Shown here one piece after another: positions 1 to 10,358 of a DNA stretch of 27,988 nt (positions are counted from its first letter, which is position 1; each line of letters opens with the position of its first letter). The DNA lies in the NCBI GenBank assembly GCA_002049455.2, contig KV919296.1, positions 1-27,988 of the forward strand. The letters are read 5' to 3'. The position numbers and the translations under genes are program-made. The stretch comes from Porphyra umbilicalis. Lineage: Eukaryota; Rhodophyta; Bangiophyceae; Bangiales; Bangiaceae. The notes beneath the pieces were generated by a model, which saw nothing but the letters and a program-made list of their open reading frames with translations, was not told where the DNA came from and did not search any database.

Positions 1-59
1 TGCTCTTTTCGACACCATCTGCCCCCCCGCCCGCCCCCCCCTGCACCCCTACCCCGCAG
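1..59 (+). other. 3' end of an intron in the DNAJC21-like gene
   Basis: This is a pyrimidine-rich tract without any AG until the terminal CCGCAG at 54-59. The downstream exon opens in phase 0 with residues that match the family directly after the J-domain region. The donor lies outside the window. Confidence 0.75.
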
Positions 60-1765
60 CGCCGCTCGTCGGGGCTCGACCTCTATCGCTACTTCTCCTC
101 CTCTGCCTACACGCCCGCTACTTTCCACACCGTATTTGCCACGGTTTTCGACACGCTCGCGTCGGAGGAGCGGGCGGCGCCCAACCCCCCCCCAGAGGGT
201 TTGCTCCCCCCCTTTGGCACCCGCGGCTCGGGCCACGGCGTCACCCGCGCCTTTTACGCGGCGTGGTCCCACTTTGCGTCGGCCAAAACGTTTGCGCACG
301 CGGACGCGTACAACCCCGCGACGGCGCCGAGCCGCGACATCCGCCGCGCGATGGAAAAGGAAAACCGGTCGCGCCGCTCCGACGCGCGGTCGGCCTTTAA
401 CGCGCTCGTGCGCTCCTTGGTCGCCTACGTGCGGCGGCGGGACGCGCGCGTTGGGGAGGCGGAGCGGGCGGCCGACGCGGCGGCGGCGGCGGTGGCTGCC
501 GCGCGCGCGGCCGAGCGGGCCGATGCCGTTGCGCGGCGCAAGGCCGCGTCCAAGGCCGCGGCGGCGGCCATGGCGGCAGAGGAGATGGACGCGGGGCTCG
601 CTGAGCTGGTCGAAGCGACCCGCCGCGAGGAGGCGGCCGAGGCGGCCGAGGCGGCGGGGGGGGGGTGGGGGACGCCGACGCCGAGGGCGGCGGCGGCGGC
701 GGCGGCGACCGGGAGTGGCTCTGTGAGGCGTGCGCCAAGCGCTTCCGGAGTGAGAGCCAGTGGCGCAACCACGAGCGCTCCAAAAAACACCGGGCGATGG
801 TCGACAAGTGGAAGCGGCAGGCGTTGGCAGAGGAGCGCGCGTTTCAGCGGTTGAACTTGGGCGGCGACGGGGCGGGTGGCGGCGCGCAGGGTGCGTCAGA
901 GGGGGACGACGGGTCGTCAGACGGTGGCAACGGCGGTACACGGACGGGCGGGTCGGGGGATGCAAGTGGCAATGACGACAGCGACGCGTCGTCGGTGCTC
1001 AGCGGCACCCGCAACGGGGGCGGCGACGGCGGCGCCAATGGGGCGGCGTCGGTCGCCGCCACAGACGACGGCGCGGCCGGCGACGACGGCGACGGCGGCG
1101 CCTCTGGGGGCGACAGCAGCGCCGCCGCGTCGGAGGAGGAGGTGCTCCGCTCCATGGCGCGCGGTCGCGCCAAGCGCGCGCGCAAGGCCGAAGCCAAGCG
1201 CCGCTCCGCGGCAGCGTCTGCCGCTTTCGGCGCACTACTGCAGCCAGCATCATCCACAGAGGAGGAGGGGGCGGCGGCCACGTCGGATGGGGCGACGGGG
1301 GACGCCTCTGGGGCAGCGCAGGAGCGCGGAACGGACGCTGCCAGCAGCCCCAGTGATGATGGCGGCGATGGCAGCGACGATGCCAACGACGACAACGGCG
1401 CGGACGACGATGACGCGGCGGCGGCAACGTCGGCAGGCGGCGGTGCGCCCGCGACGGCTGTGCCCGCCACGCCCGCCGGGCGGCCGCCGTCGCCGCCGCC
1501 ACCCGCGCCGCGGCGGCCCAAAAAGGGCAAGCGCGGCAAGCAAAAACCGGCGCCGCCTCCGCCGGCCGCCCCGACCACCGCCGCCGCGGCCGCCGCCGCC
1601 GCCGCCGCGTGGACGTGCAACGTGTGCGGGGCCACCTTTGAGACGCGCAACCGCCTCTTCACGCACGTCAAGGAGCGGGGGCACGCGCTTGCTGCGGCGC
1701 CGCCGCCGCCGCCGGCCGTCGAGGGGGGCAAGGGCGGCCGCCGCCGCCGCCGGGGGAATCGATAG
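60..1765 (+). CDS. DNAJC21: DnaJ homolog subfamily C member 21 (JJJ1-like), 3' part
   Basis: In this family the J-protein stimulates Hsp70 during late 60S ribosomal-subunit maturation. The N-terminal J domain lies upstream of the window. The visible exon starts after a pyrimidine-rich acceptor ending at 59. It encodes the conserved stretch after the J domain: DLYRYFSSSAY, then FYAAWSHFASAKTF, RRAMEKEN and RSLVAYVRRRDARV. Next come an Ala/Glu-rich helix, a first C2H2 finger (716-798, CEAC...HERSKKH), a long acidic Asp/Ser/Gly linker, and a second C2H2 finger (1610-1686, CNVC...HVKERGH). The protein ends in a basic tail at TAG 1763-1765. Two fingers in this order are the DNAJC21 arrangement. 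The frame changes once, by the equivalent of one missing base, in a run of ten G at 656-665. The two halves are clearly one gene. Confidence 0.93.
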
Positions 1766-3885
1766 CCCCTCGCCGGTGGGGGGGGGGGGGGGTGGGCGCC
1801 CATCTGTGGCCGTCTTGCTGGACGGCGACCGCTGCCCTGATGGAGCTTGGGGCGTACCCTCGGCCTTTTTTTTTTTTTTGTGTCACGTCGGGGGTGGGGC
1901 GATGGACGGAGGCGCGCAACGGTGGAGGCTGTTGTGTCGTCGCTCGCCGAGGGGTGCGCCGCGCGGGCGCCGCTCGGCGCGCGCGCCACCGCGGTGATGG
2001 GGTGCCGACGGCGCGCTTGCAAACGACCACAGGGCGAGTAGGATGAGGGCGCTCCAGCGGCGGCAGGCGCTGCGGCCAGGTGCGGGCGCAGAAGTGCATC
2101 ACGCGGCGGACCGTTGCGAATGCTCGGCGTGATGCAGTGGTGTGTGCTCGGGTGGACTCCGAGACGTGCCTCCGCGCCGTCAAGCCGCCATGGTTTGTTT
2201 GCTGGCCCGTCCGGTGACGAAGTGGTTGCTCGGACTGCCGTCCTGGTTAATATGCCACCTTTGCGTCCCGTGCACATCTCATCCTCTCATGGCGCTGTTC
2301 CTCTGGGCTGACCTAGGCCGTACGCAGCCTTGACTGTGTCACGTTGCCTGGTGGCTGAGTGTTTTGATCGCTAGGGTGCATACCTGTCGTCGAGGGTGTT
2401 CGCCTTTATTTTTGGATGCTGCTAGTAGTAGCAGCGAGAGCTGTCCAGCCGTTCTCCTCAAATACACACAACTAACCGCACGAGAAGAGCAGGATACCAG
2501 TGTATAGATGATCGCCATCTTCGGGAGGGGTCCCGTGATGGCCCCAAACGCCAACCCCAACCTCTCGGGAGTCGACGAGGGTGCAGTCACTCCACGGTTG
2601 GTTACTCCTGGCTCGCCCGAACAGCCAGCCTGTGTACCAGAAGCGGCCGCATCGAGAAAAGCAGAAAAAAGCAACTGCAAGAAAATGGTCAGTCTTTGGC
2701 CGATACTGTTACGGGGGACGTTCCCCCGAGCGGGGGCGCGCCGGTCGACAGGCCCCCACTGTGCCCACAGGCGCCACAGACAGCTTGCGTCAGACAGCCA
2801 AGGAAAACGTTCTCGTCACTGCTCCCAAAAGAAGAGTTGATAGGGAGGTCGGAAACTCTAGTCCGTAGAGAAATCCTTATATCATCAGGGCAAGCTAGGA
2901 GTGGAGGGAGGGGGGCAGGGAAGATAGAGACGCACGGCAGTAGAAGCGCATCGCGGCTAGCGTACCTCATGCAACAGAGAAAAGCCGAGCGGCAAAAAGG
3001 ATGAAGCAGTGGAGAAGTCTGGATGAAATGAGTTGTCCTCGCAGCCCAGTGCACGGCTGGCCCTGTGGAAAAGGCACCTTGATGCCAGCAGCGTGAGCAC
3101 ACGGGTGCCGTCGGGCGTCACGCCGGGTGCGCCAGGACGTGCGTCGCATTGGCGACGACGGCGTGCACTCGGATCCCCGTTTCGGATCAACGTCCGACGA
3201 AGAGCATTTTGATCCCAACAACGGTGAATCATAAGTGTGGTGAGCTGAGCTTTCGAATGGGTCAGTTGAGCTTTCGAAACGGTCAGTTGAGCTTTCGAAA
3301 CGTGACGAAGAATACAGCCACCAAAGATGTGTGCAACCGCCAAAGGACAAGATCGTTTCAGCCTTCAACATCATGGCTCCCTCTGCAGAGGAGCTATGTG
3401 CAGCTCTGCTCAAGACAGAGCATGAGTCAAGAGGAAGGCACAAAACCGTCCCACACCCCATACAGTTCTCCACCAAGCCTCATTATAGACGTTTAACGAC
3501 GAAAGCGGCACGCGGAGTAAGCTTCGACCACAATACGATGTTAAGGATGGGGAGCGCAGGGCGAGAGAGGGAATGAGGAACACAACCAAGCGGGCTGTAT
3601 TTGCAAAAAAAAAAACGCGCACAGCCTTGGCAACAGAGCACCATGCAAGCCCGGGCGTATCATCGCAACGCATGAAAATGTACAAAGAAGTCACTGGAGG
3701 AAGCGTAACCCCAACCACCTCATGCCGCGCAATTCATGACGGTCGACGGTGGCGGTAGCGACATGACGCAGCATGTCGCACCCCCCCACAATGACGCTCT
3801 CATGCAGCGCTGCATGTCTTGCAACTCCTGGACCACTTGGGGCGGACAATAGCGCTCTGGCCCGTCTCCGAGCGCCACCAAACCC
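1766..3885. other. Convergent intergenic region, no gene recognised
   Basis: This is the spacer between two genes that point at each other, so it should hold both 3' UTRs. The first 500 bases stay GC-rich, with a T run near 1866-1878. From about 2330 the composition drops to moderate GC. Open frames of up to about 170 codons exist on both strands, but none has a recognisable motif or the strong G/C-ending codon use of the real genes. A 21-bp triple repeat lies at 3240-3302 and an A run at about 3605-3615. Confidence 0.6.
3240..3302. repeat. Three tandem copies of a 21-bp unit
   Basis: The copies lie at 3240-3260, 3261-3281 and 3282-3302. The second and third are identical; the first matches at 17 of 21 positions. 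Each copy carries the palindromic core TTCGAA. No gene is recognised here. Confidence 0.85.
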
Positions 3886-5268
3886 TTACCCCTTTCCACG
3901 GTCATCCATCAACGCGGCCAGCTCCGACACTGCGGGCGGCTGCGGCACCCGTTTCCGCTGCCGCAACCCCCGTAGCGTTGGTGACGCGGCGCGCTTGACC
4001 CCCCCCGCCGCTGCCGCTCTGTTCGTGGTCGACGCCGCCGCTCGGGCGGGCGCCCGAACCCGGGGTAAGGCGTCTGCAAGGGACGGTGTGAGGGCGTTAG
4101 CACCCAACGCAGCGAGCGCACGGGCGACTGCCCTGCCACCACCACCGCCGCCGCCGCCGCCGTCGCCCTCTTCCGCGCCACCGCTCCCACGGGCGGCAGC
4201 CGCGCGGGTGTGCCGACGCGGGAAGGGGAGTGCGTCCGACGGCTCAGCGGCAGGCGCGGCGGCGGCGGTGGAAACACTGCCCGCCGCCACCGCACGCGAG
4301 CCGACGGGGGCGGCGGCACCGGACGCCGCAGCCGCCGTGGTGGCCGTCAACAGGGATACGGCGGGCCGGCGGGCGGCCGCCTCCGCCGACAGAGCAGATG
4401 CCTCCCGCTCCGCCCTGGTCACGCGCCGCCGCTGCTCTGCCGCCCGACTCTCCTTTCTCCCTGCGGGGCGACGAGCCACGGCCGCTACGGCCTTTGGCGG
4501 TGGGGCAACAGTGGCAGCGGGGGCTACGTCCCCGCCCAGCTCTGCCGCCGCCACCGCACCCGCGTTCGCCGCCGCTGCGGCGGCTGCCGCCGTCGCCGCC
4601 GCCGCACGTGCCCGCCGCACGGCCGGCTGCGGAGGCGCCGGTGGCGACCGCCCTGCCGCCTCCTCTGCGGCGACGCCCGCCATAAACCAGCTGGGCGTTT
4701 CCCCAGGGGGCCACACCGCGAAGTGCCGCTTGTGGCGCACGTAGTAGAGCTTGTAGCTCGCAATGGCACGTGCGTCTGCCGCCGCTGCTGCCGCCGCCGC
4801 CACGGAGCCTTCCGCTGGCACTCCCGCTGCCAATGTGGCAGTCTGACTCGCCGTCTGGCTGTCACCAGGTTTCTCCTCCCCGCCCCCATCGTCCTGTAGG
4901 CAATCATCTGGCACACACGCCCGCATCGGGGTGCGCCCTCCCCGGGGGAGCCCCGGCGGCGGCATGGCGACAGCCCGCAGTACCGCCTCGCTCTTGTGTG
5001 TGCGCCCGTATACCGCCGTGTAGCGGCTGCAGAGGGCCATCCCCAGCTCGACGGCGTACGCATAGTTGGCGGTGCTCTCCGCGAGCCACATCATGACCGC
5101 GTGGCCGGCCGGTGCCGCCCGCGTGTCCCGGTAGGGGGCGGTGGACCCGTGGCGCCAGCGGGTGCAGGAGAGCATTTGTGCCGTTTCGACAATCATCTTG
5201 GCGAGGTGTTTGTTACAGTGGGCAGCGGCGGCGACCACGGGGTTGGCGGAGAGGTAGAAGAGGTTCAT
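3886..5268 (-). CDS. Phage/virus-type uncharacterised domain protein with disordered tail
   Basis: This is a 460-residue protein of unknown function. The N-terminal ~200 residues match a family I know as hypothetical proteins of phages, large DNA viruses and bacteria. It starts MNLFYLSANPV, followed by CNKHLAKMIVETAQML (residues 18-33; usually CDKH in the family), WLAESTANYAYAVELGMALC (61-80), YGRTHKS (87-93), a MP/CVPDD segment (about 115-122) and SYKLYYVRHKRHFAVW (171-186). An Ala-rich insert of about 45 residues (124-168) splits the last two blocks. The remaining ~260 residues are Ala/Pro/Arg-rich and probably disordered. The ATG at 5268 was chosen because the family block begins there; the frame is open to 5559 but has no earlier ATG. 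Codon use matches its neighbours, so any transfer is old. No catalytic role is established. Confidence 0.82.
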   Translation of the reverse strand: MNLFYLSANPVVAAAAHCNKHLAKMIVETAQMLSCTRWRHGSTAPYRDTRAAPAGHAVMMWLAESTANYAYAVELGMALCSRYTAVYGRTHKSEAVLRAVAMPPPGLPRGGRTPMRACVPDDCLQDDGGGEEKPGDSQTASQTATLAAGVPAEGSVAAAAAAAADARAIASYKLYYVRHKRHFAVWPPGETPSWFMAGVAAEEAAGRSPPAPPQPAVRRARAAAATAAAAAAAANAGAVAAAELGGDVAPAATVAPPPKAVAAVARRPAGRKESRAAEQRRRVTRAEREASALSAEAAARRPAVSLLTATTAAAASGAAAPVGSRAVAAGSVSTAAAAPAAEPSDALPFPRRHTRAAAARGSGGAEEGDGGGGGGGGGRAVARALAALGANALTPSLADALPRVRAPARAAASTTNRAAAAGGVKRAASPTLRGLRQRKRVPQPPAVSELAALMDDRGKG

Positions 5269-5883
5269 GGGTCGGCGAGAGAGGTTCGCCGAGCAAGAAC
5301 GTGGGGAGGTGAGAGCGGGGTGGGGGAGCGCGCAGGTGCAGGGGGACTGGCAGAGTGGATGGTGAGCGGAAGGAGGAAGAGCGGAGCGGCAGCGACAGGG
5401 CGACAAAAACGCGAAAGGAGGCGGCAGCGACAGCTGATGACGTCCGGCGTGTGGCGACAGCCTGTGATTTCCGACACTGGGGGGCCACCCCACTATGATA
5501 CTGTACCAGTGCGCTGGAGGCCCCACCCAGATCGCCCCGAAAGAGGGATCCGGCTGCAACCCAAGTGATCAGAGCATGACGAAGCCGCGCAACAGCGGCA
5601 ACTGATGGGCAGGAGCGGGTCCTGGAACTGGTCCCCGATTTGCGGAAACGCTCCCAGGCCAGCAGTGGTCCCACACCCAGGCAGGTGTGTCGCGATGTTC
5701 AACCAAACTCAACGACACGAAGAACGAAAGCAACAGCGCATGCGAAACACAAAAAAAAACCAGCCAGGTTGCGGAGATAAAAACAAACGGGAGCCACCCA
5801 ATGTCTATTCAATTGGCCCCTCCTCTTCTCAAGAACAACAAGGTCCTGCTGACATTCAAGTCCAGCACCGCCTCCTTCCCCCC
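5269..5883. other. Spacer between two minus-strand genes
   Basis: This stretch should hold the promoter and 5' UTR of the phage-type-domain gene and the 3' UTR of GID8. Composition is moderate. I see no convincing coding segment and no clear TATA element. Confidence 0.5.
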
Positions 5884-6802
5884 TCAGGTAGAGGGCGCAG
5901 ACGTTGCCCCCGATGGCGCACCCAGCTCCGCGTCCATCACGCTCATGTGCGGGAACTTCGCGCGCTCCTCCAGCTGCTTCTCCGCCCACAACACGCTGCG
6001 GAGGAGTCCCGGTAGGCGGGGCATCGTCTCCTGGTTCTGTGAGGCCAGGATGGCCGCGTTGAGCTCTGACGCCGTCTTTTGTCGCTGCGAAGGCGACAGC
6101 AGAGCGGCCATAGGGCACTTGTCCGCGTCCGCAGGTGTGTCAAACGCCAGGAGCGCGAGGGTGGCTTCCAGCTCGCCGAGGTGCGCGGGGTGGCTTGAGC
6201 CCGTCGGCGCCAATTGCGCGGTCGCAAACGACAGCGCGCTGGTGGCGTCGCCAGACCGGATGAGCTCGATGAGCTGCTGCTGTTGCAGATGGAAGAACAG
6301 GGCCGGGTTGCGGGTGAGGATGTCCGCGTCAAGGGCAACAGCGCGGGCCATGGCGCCTGCCACGTCGCCTTCCTGGATGGATTGGCGGGTGCACATGCGC
6401 TCCGTGATGGTTGACAGCTCGACACCGGGCTCGACGCCGGCTTCGGCCGACAGCGCCTCTGCCGCTTCTTTGTAGCCCTCAATAACCAGGTAGTCCATGA
6501 CGAGCTTGTTCAGGGCGGCACGGTCAACGTCCACGTCTGCTAGCTTGGCCTCCCATTGGGACTTCGTGTAGGACGGGGGGGGCTTGGGGGTGGGCTTTGG
6601 GGCTGGCTGTGTAGTGTGCAGGACAGGAGGTGGGGGGCACACACAGAATGGCGAGGGCACAGGAGGGAGCATTAAGCAGAGAGCATGACCGGGGGCAAAG
6701 TACGTGCAAAGCAGACACACCGAATGAAAACAGCGACGGGCGCAGTGTCGTACGCGAAGCAGAGTAACAAGCGTCAGTACTGGCACCTTGAACGACTCCC
6801 AT
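5884..6802 (-). CDS. GID8: GID complex subunit 8 (LisH-CTLH-CRA protein)
   Basis: GID8 is a scaffold subunit of the GID/CTLH E3 ubiquitin ligase, which tags gluconeogenic enzymes in yeast and other targets elsewhere. The main exon (5884-6602) encodes a LisH motif (ALNKLVMDYLVIEGYKEAAE), a CTLH region with ALFFHLQQQQLIELIRSGD, and a CRA region with LEATLALLAFD and LPGLLRSVLWAEKQL. These blocks follow human GID8 closely. The stop is TGA at 5886-5884. The N-terminus needs a small first exon. I propose ATG at 6802 (MGVVQ), donor after 6787 and acceptor CCAG before 6602, a 184-bp phase-1 intron. This gives 244 residues, close to the usual ~228. Identity is certain; exon 1 is inferred. The gene is divergent from the kinase downstream. 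Confidence 0.94.
6603..6786 (-). other. Proposed GID8 intron 1 (184 bp)
   Basis: The donor is CAAG|GTGCCA at 6787/6786. The acceptor region reads ACAG then CCAG, two AGs four bases apart. Only the second, before 6602, keeps the frame with the proposed exon 1. Confidence 0.5.
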
Positions 6803-7997
6803 AAGCACGGGCGGCCTGCGCAACCACACCGCCACGGTCGTCCCAATTGAGCTCAGCACCGCTACAAAAAGGCAATGAGGGCGGCAGCGTCAGCAACAAA
6901 AGGCGGTCCTGGCGGGCACGAGACAGGCCAGGGCATCGCTTGCACACTTAACCCCCAGACGCTCAGCGCACGACCGACAGCTCATGATGTCAGCCAGGGC
7001 GCCTCACGAACGAACCCACACCACCACGACCCACACGCAACGGTCTGCACGAGGGATGGCATAAACGCACCATGGTGTCGCCGTGGTGCATTCGTATTCC
7101 AGCACCCCGGTGAGGACGAATCATCCTCACCACACCCTCGATGGTTGGGTCACCAGGCACAGCAGCCGAGCCGCGAAGGGGAAGAAGCGGAGTGCGAGGG
7201 CGGGGGGCAACAACAGCAACGAACGGCAGGTGCGTCAGCAGGCCGCATGGAGAGGAACAGGCGTGTGCGGTGAAAAACGAGGCTCGCAAGCACCACCCTT
7301 TTATTTGGTGTCATGCGCATCTTTCAAGTAGCCCCCCTACTCCCCTCATCGCAGCACCACACGACTGGACCGGTGACGAGTCTAACGCCACCAAAGAGCA
7401 AGAGCTTGGTCCCAGCGAGGCTCGGCGTGCTCGCGGCCTGCCGCGCGCACCGTGCGTAGTGAACCATGGGCATTGTGGTTCCGGCTTCATCTGGCACTGT
7501 GGCCTTTCCTACCAGGTGACAGTTGCGGTCTTCTTGGGCTGCTCGCTGTGTGTTCGAGAAGAAGGCAGTACGCCCCGGGCTTCGGTTGTGTTGCTGTGCT
7601 CCCGCCGTACCGCTTCCTGTTGGCCGTTGCTTGACGGCACCCTGTCATCGCGGGCACGCACTACGCTTTTTTCTTTGGCTGTTGCCTCCCCCACTCGCGT
7701 CCTTGCTACTCCACCATCCTCCCTTGACGCTTGTGCACTCGCCGCTGACCCGTTGGCGTCGGCGACGTCGTCGTGGCCAACCCCCTCGGCTGCCACGTGG
7801 CACATCCTTTGTGGCCCGCCATCGTCTCTGCCGTTGGGCTGACTCCCCCGTCTATCTCGCTGTCGTCGGACGTAGAGGAGCGCGCTTGGGCAGGTGGCGG
7901 TCAGCGCAGCGGTTGAGCGGTCGAACGCGACCGGCGCGGTCCGTACAGGTTGGCGGCGGCAGTGGGTGGCCACAGTAGCGACGGCGGCGGTGCGGCG
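6803..7997. other. Divergent promoter region between GID8 and a kinase gene
   Basis: The two flanking genes start outward from this 1.2-kb stretch, so it should hold both promoters and 5' UTRs. A 233-codon open frame (7141-7842, +) lacks recognisable motifs and is probably chance. The kinase frame has a TGA at 7914-7916 and no ATG before 7998. Confidence 0.5.
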
Positions 7998-10358
7998 ATG
8001 CCGGGTAGCGCTGATGGCTCGCGGGGAGACACAGGGGGGGGTGGCAATGCCGCCAATGGCCGGCACTCTGCCTCGGGTAGCGCCAGAGGCACGCCGCCCT
8101 TGGTCACTTCCGTCATGTCGGCGTCTCGCAACCGTTCTCCTATTGAATGTGTCAAGGAGATGCTCGGTGGCACGCGCGTCCTCCGCCGGCGCCGCTTCCT
8201 CGGAGTTTCGAGTATGTGGCTGTGGCTGTCGCCCGGGATGGAAACGCTACACTGGAGTGCGGAACCCAATCCCATCGACGCTGAGGTCATCGTCTTGAAT
8301 CACGTGAATCGGCTAAAGGCCACCGACAGGGAGGTCATGATCAAGAGCCTCGACGGTGTGCGGGCCAACTTCATCCTGTCCTCGGTTGACGCGGCGTACA
8401 CTTGGTTGTTAGGGCTGGCGTGCTTGGTGCCCCTCGGCGCGTCTGTCGAGTCGCGGTACCGGGCGTTGCAGACGCGGAACCAGTACGACCCGCTCACGGA
8501 CCAGTGGGATGGTACCCCGCTTGTCAAGTGCAAGCGGGTGCGCGACTATGTGCTGCTCGGCACCATCGGGCGGGGCTCCTTTGGCAAGGTCAAGATTGCG
8601 CTTTCCTCGACGGACCGCCAGTTTTACGCTGTCAAGGTGTTGGTCAAGCAGGCTCTCCGCAAGCAGCTGCGCGTCACCGCCTTTGAGCAAAAGGCCAGTG
8701 GGGAGCCGTCGCGTGCGGTCAATCTCGACGACGTCGTTGCAGGCGGTGGTGACGGCACCGTGCGACAGGGGGGCCTTTCGTTACTGGCTGATGGGAGCAA
8801 TGGAGCGGTGGGCGACAGCGGCGTCGGCGGCGGCGGAAGCGGCAGCAGGTCGGGGAGAGGCAGCGCGTCGAGCAAGACGGACGAGCTGATCACCGACCTT
8901 ATCCCTGAGATTGCCATCATGCGTACGCTCCACCACCGCAATGTGGTGGAGTTCAAGGCCGTCTTTAACGACGAGAGCAGCGACCGGGTGTACATTGTGG
9001 TTGAGTATGTGTCCAGGGGGTCGATTATGTCCTCGGCGCGTCTACAGGGAACACCCCCGTTGACCGAGACGCGCTGCCGAGAGGTGTGTCGAGACGTGCT
9101 CGCCGGCCTTGCCTACCTGCACGGCCAAGGTGTTGTGCACCGGGACATCAAGCCCGACAACCTGCTCCACTGCGCGGACGGGACCGTCAAGATCTCTGAT
9201 TTCGGCGCCGCCCACTTGGTCAGGCCCCCCGTGGGCCAGCCACAATCTACTCCCCCTGTCAGCATGGACGCGGGCGCGGACGGGTCGGGGGGGGCCGGGG
9301 CTCCACCCGCGGGGTCGTCTGCGAATGGCCAGCCGGCCGGTCCAGTTGGCGGCAGCGGCAGCTTTCGTGACCCCACCATCGTTGCCGAATCGTCGGCACA
9401 CTCTTCTCTGTCGCCGTGTGCGGCGACCACGCCCAGTGGCCACCGCGTGACGCCATTGCGGGAGATGGTCGGCACGCCCGCCTTCACAGCGCCAGAGTTG
9501 TGTCTTTTCCGACGCCCCCCCGCTCGGGAGGCGGTGGCGGCCGACCCGTTTGCGGTGGACATGTGGAGCGTGGGCGCGACGCTCTTCTATATGGTGTTTG
9601 GGCAAGCGCCCTTTCTGGCCTCTTCCGTGTATGACATGTACGAGGCGGTGTGCACGCAGGAGCTGCAGCTGCCGTCTTCCCCTACCGTGTCACCGTGCAT
9701 GGAGCACCTGCTGAGGCGCCTACTGGAAAAGGACCCGTCCACGCGGCTGACCCTACCAGAGGCGCTCCAGTCGCCATGGTTAGTGGAAGACACGGCGGCG
9801 CCGGAGCCCACTCCACCACTGCCCATTCTTGCTCGCGTGTTTGGGCGGGGGGACAACGCCAGGTGAGTGTTTAGCATCAAGGCACGGTGCATGGTGCATG
9901 ACATGTCCTTATCTTTTTGTCTCGTCGGGGTGGAATGAAGCTGAGTGATCGGCTTGTGTGGGCATAGTTTGTGCTTGGCTCCGCTTTGGCGACAACGCCT
10001 GCGTCAATGACAAGTTGGCAACTCTGACTGTGTCCCCGGTCTTTCCCTGAGCCCTTGCCGTGACGCCCTTTGCGTGGCGGTCGTGGACGTCCGGAACCGC
10101 CCACCGTCGGCGGTGCCGTGCAACGTGACCGCCGAGCTGCTCGACGAGTCGGGGGCGGCACGGAGCTGCACCTTCACCCCAGGCTGGACCGGGTGGCGCG
10201 CTCCGACTGACAACGTGTCTGGTCGATGCATGTTCGCCTGGCGGTGGGGGTGTTCGCGTGGGCCGCCGGGTTTGGAGCCGCTGCCGCCGTTGCCTCCGTT
10301 GCCTCGGTGTGTAGGGTGGGTTCCCACGTCGCGGCACGCCGTGGCCGGGTTTGGCTGA
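7998..10358 (+). CDS. PH-like domain plus CaMKK-type Ser/Thr protein kinase
   Basis: This is a cytosolic Ser/Thr kinase resembling CaMKK/SNF1-activating kinases. Residues of about 55-150 look like a PH domain (GGTRVLRRRRFL... WLWLSPGMETLHW). The kinase domain has a Gly loop GRGSFG (191-196), catalytic Lys in YAVKVL (213), alpha-C Glu (304), HRDIKPDN (381-388), DFG (401-403) and GTPAFTAPE ending at Glu 500, then DMWSVG. A Gly/Ser insert of about 70 residues lies before alpha-C, and about 85 residues separate DFG from GTPAF. Exon 1 ends at 9862. The next bases, GTGAGT, hold an in-frame TGA (9864-9866) but are also a consensus donor. An acceptor at 10050-10051 restores the same phase and adds about 101 Cys-rich residues to TGA 10356-10358. 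Without splicing the protein has 622 residues; with it, 723. The kinase call is firm; the tail is inferred. Confidence 0.94.
9863..10051 (+). other. Proposed kinase-gene intron (189 bp) with stop codon in its donor
   Basis: The donor is CCAG|GTGAGT. The acceptor is TTTCCCTGAG, with a CTGAC branch-like motif at 10025-10029. Both ends are phase 2, and the length matches the other introns here (184-200 bp). Confidence 0.55.

Noticed and set aside
844..2277. 477-codon minus-strand frame over the DNAJC21-like gene
   Set aside because: It is the shadow of a well-supported plus-strand gene with two zinc fingers.
3240..3302. CRISPR-like array
   Set aside because: The units are directly tandem without spacers, and the genome is eukaryotic.
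5269..5559. N-terminal extension of the phage-type-domain protein, frame open to 5559
   Set aside because: The extension has no ATG (it begins with TTG) and is Pro/Ser/Cys-rich without motifs. The family block starts at MNLF.
7141..7842. 233-codon plus-strand frame between GID8 and the kinase
   Set aside because: It has no motif and lies in the divergent promoter region, with composition unlike the confident genes.
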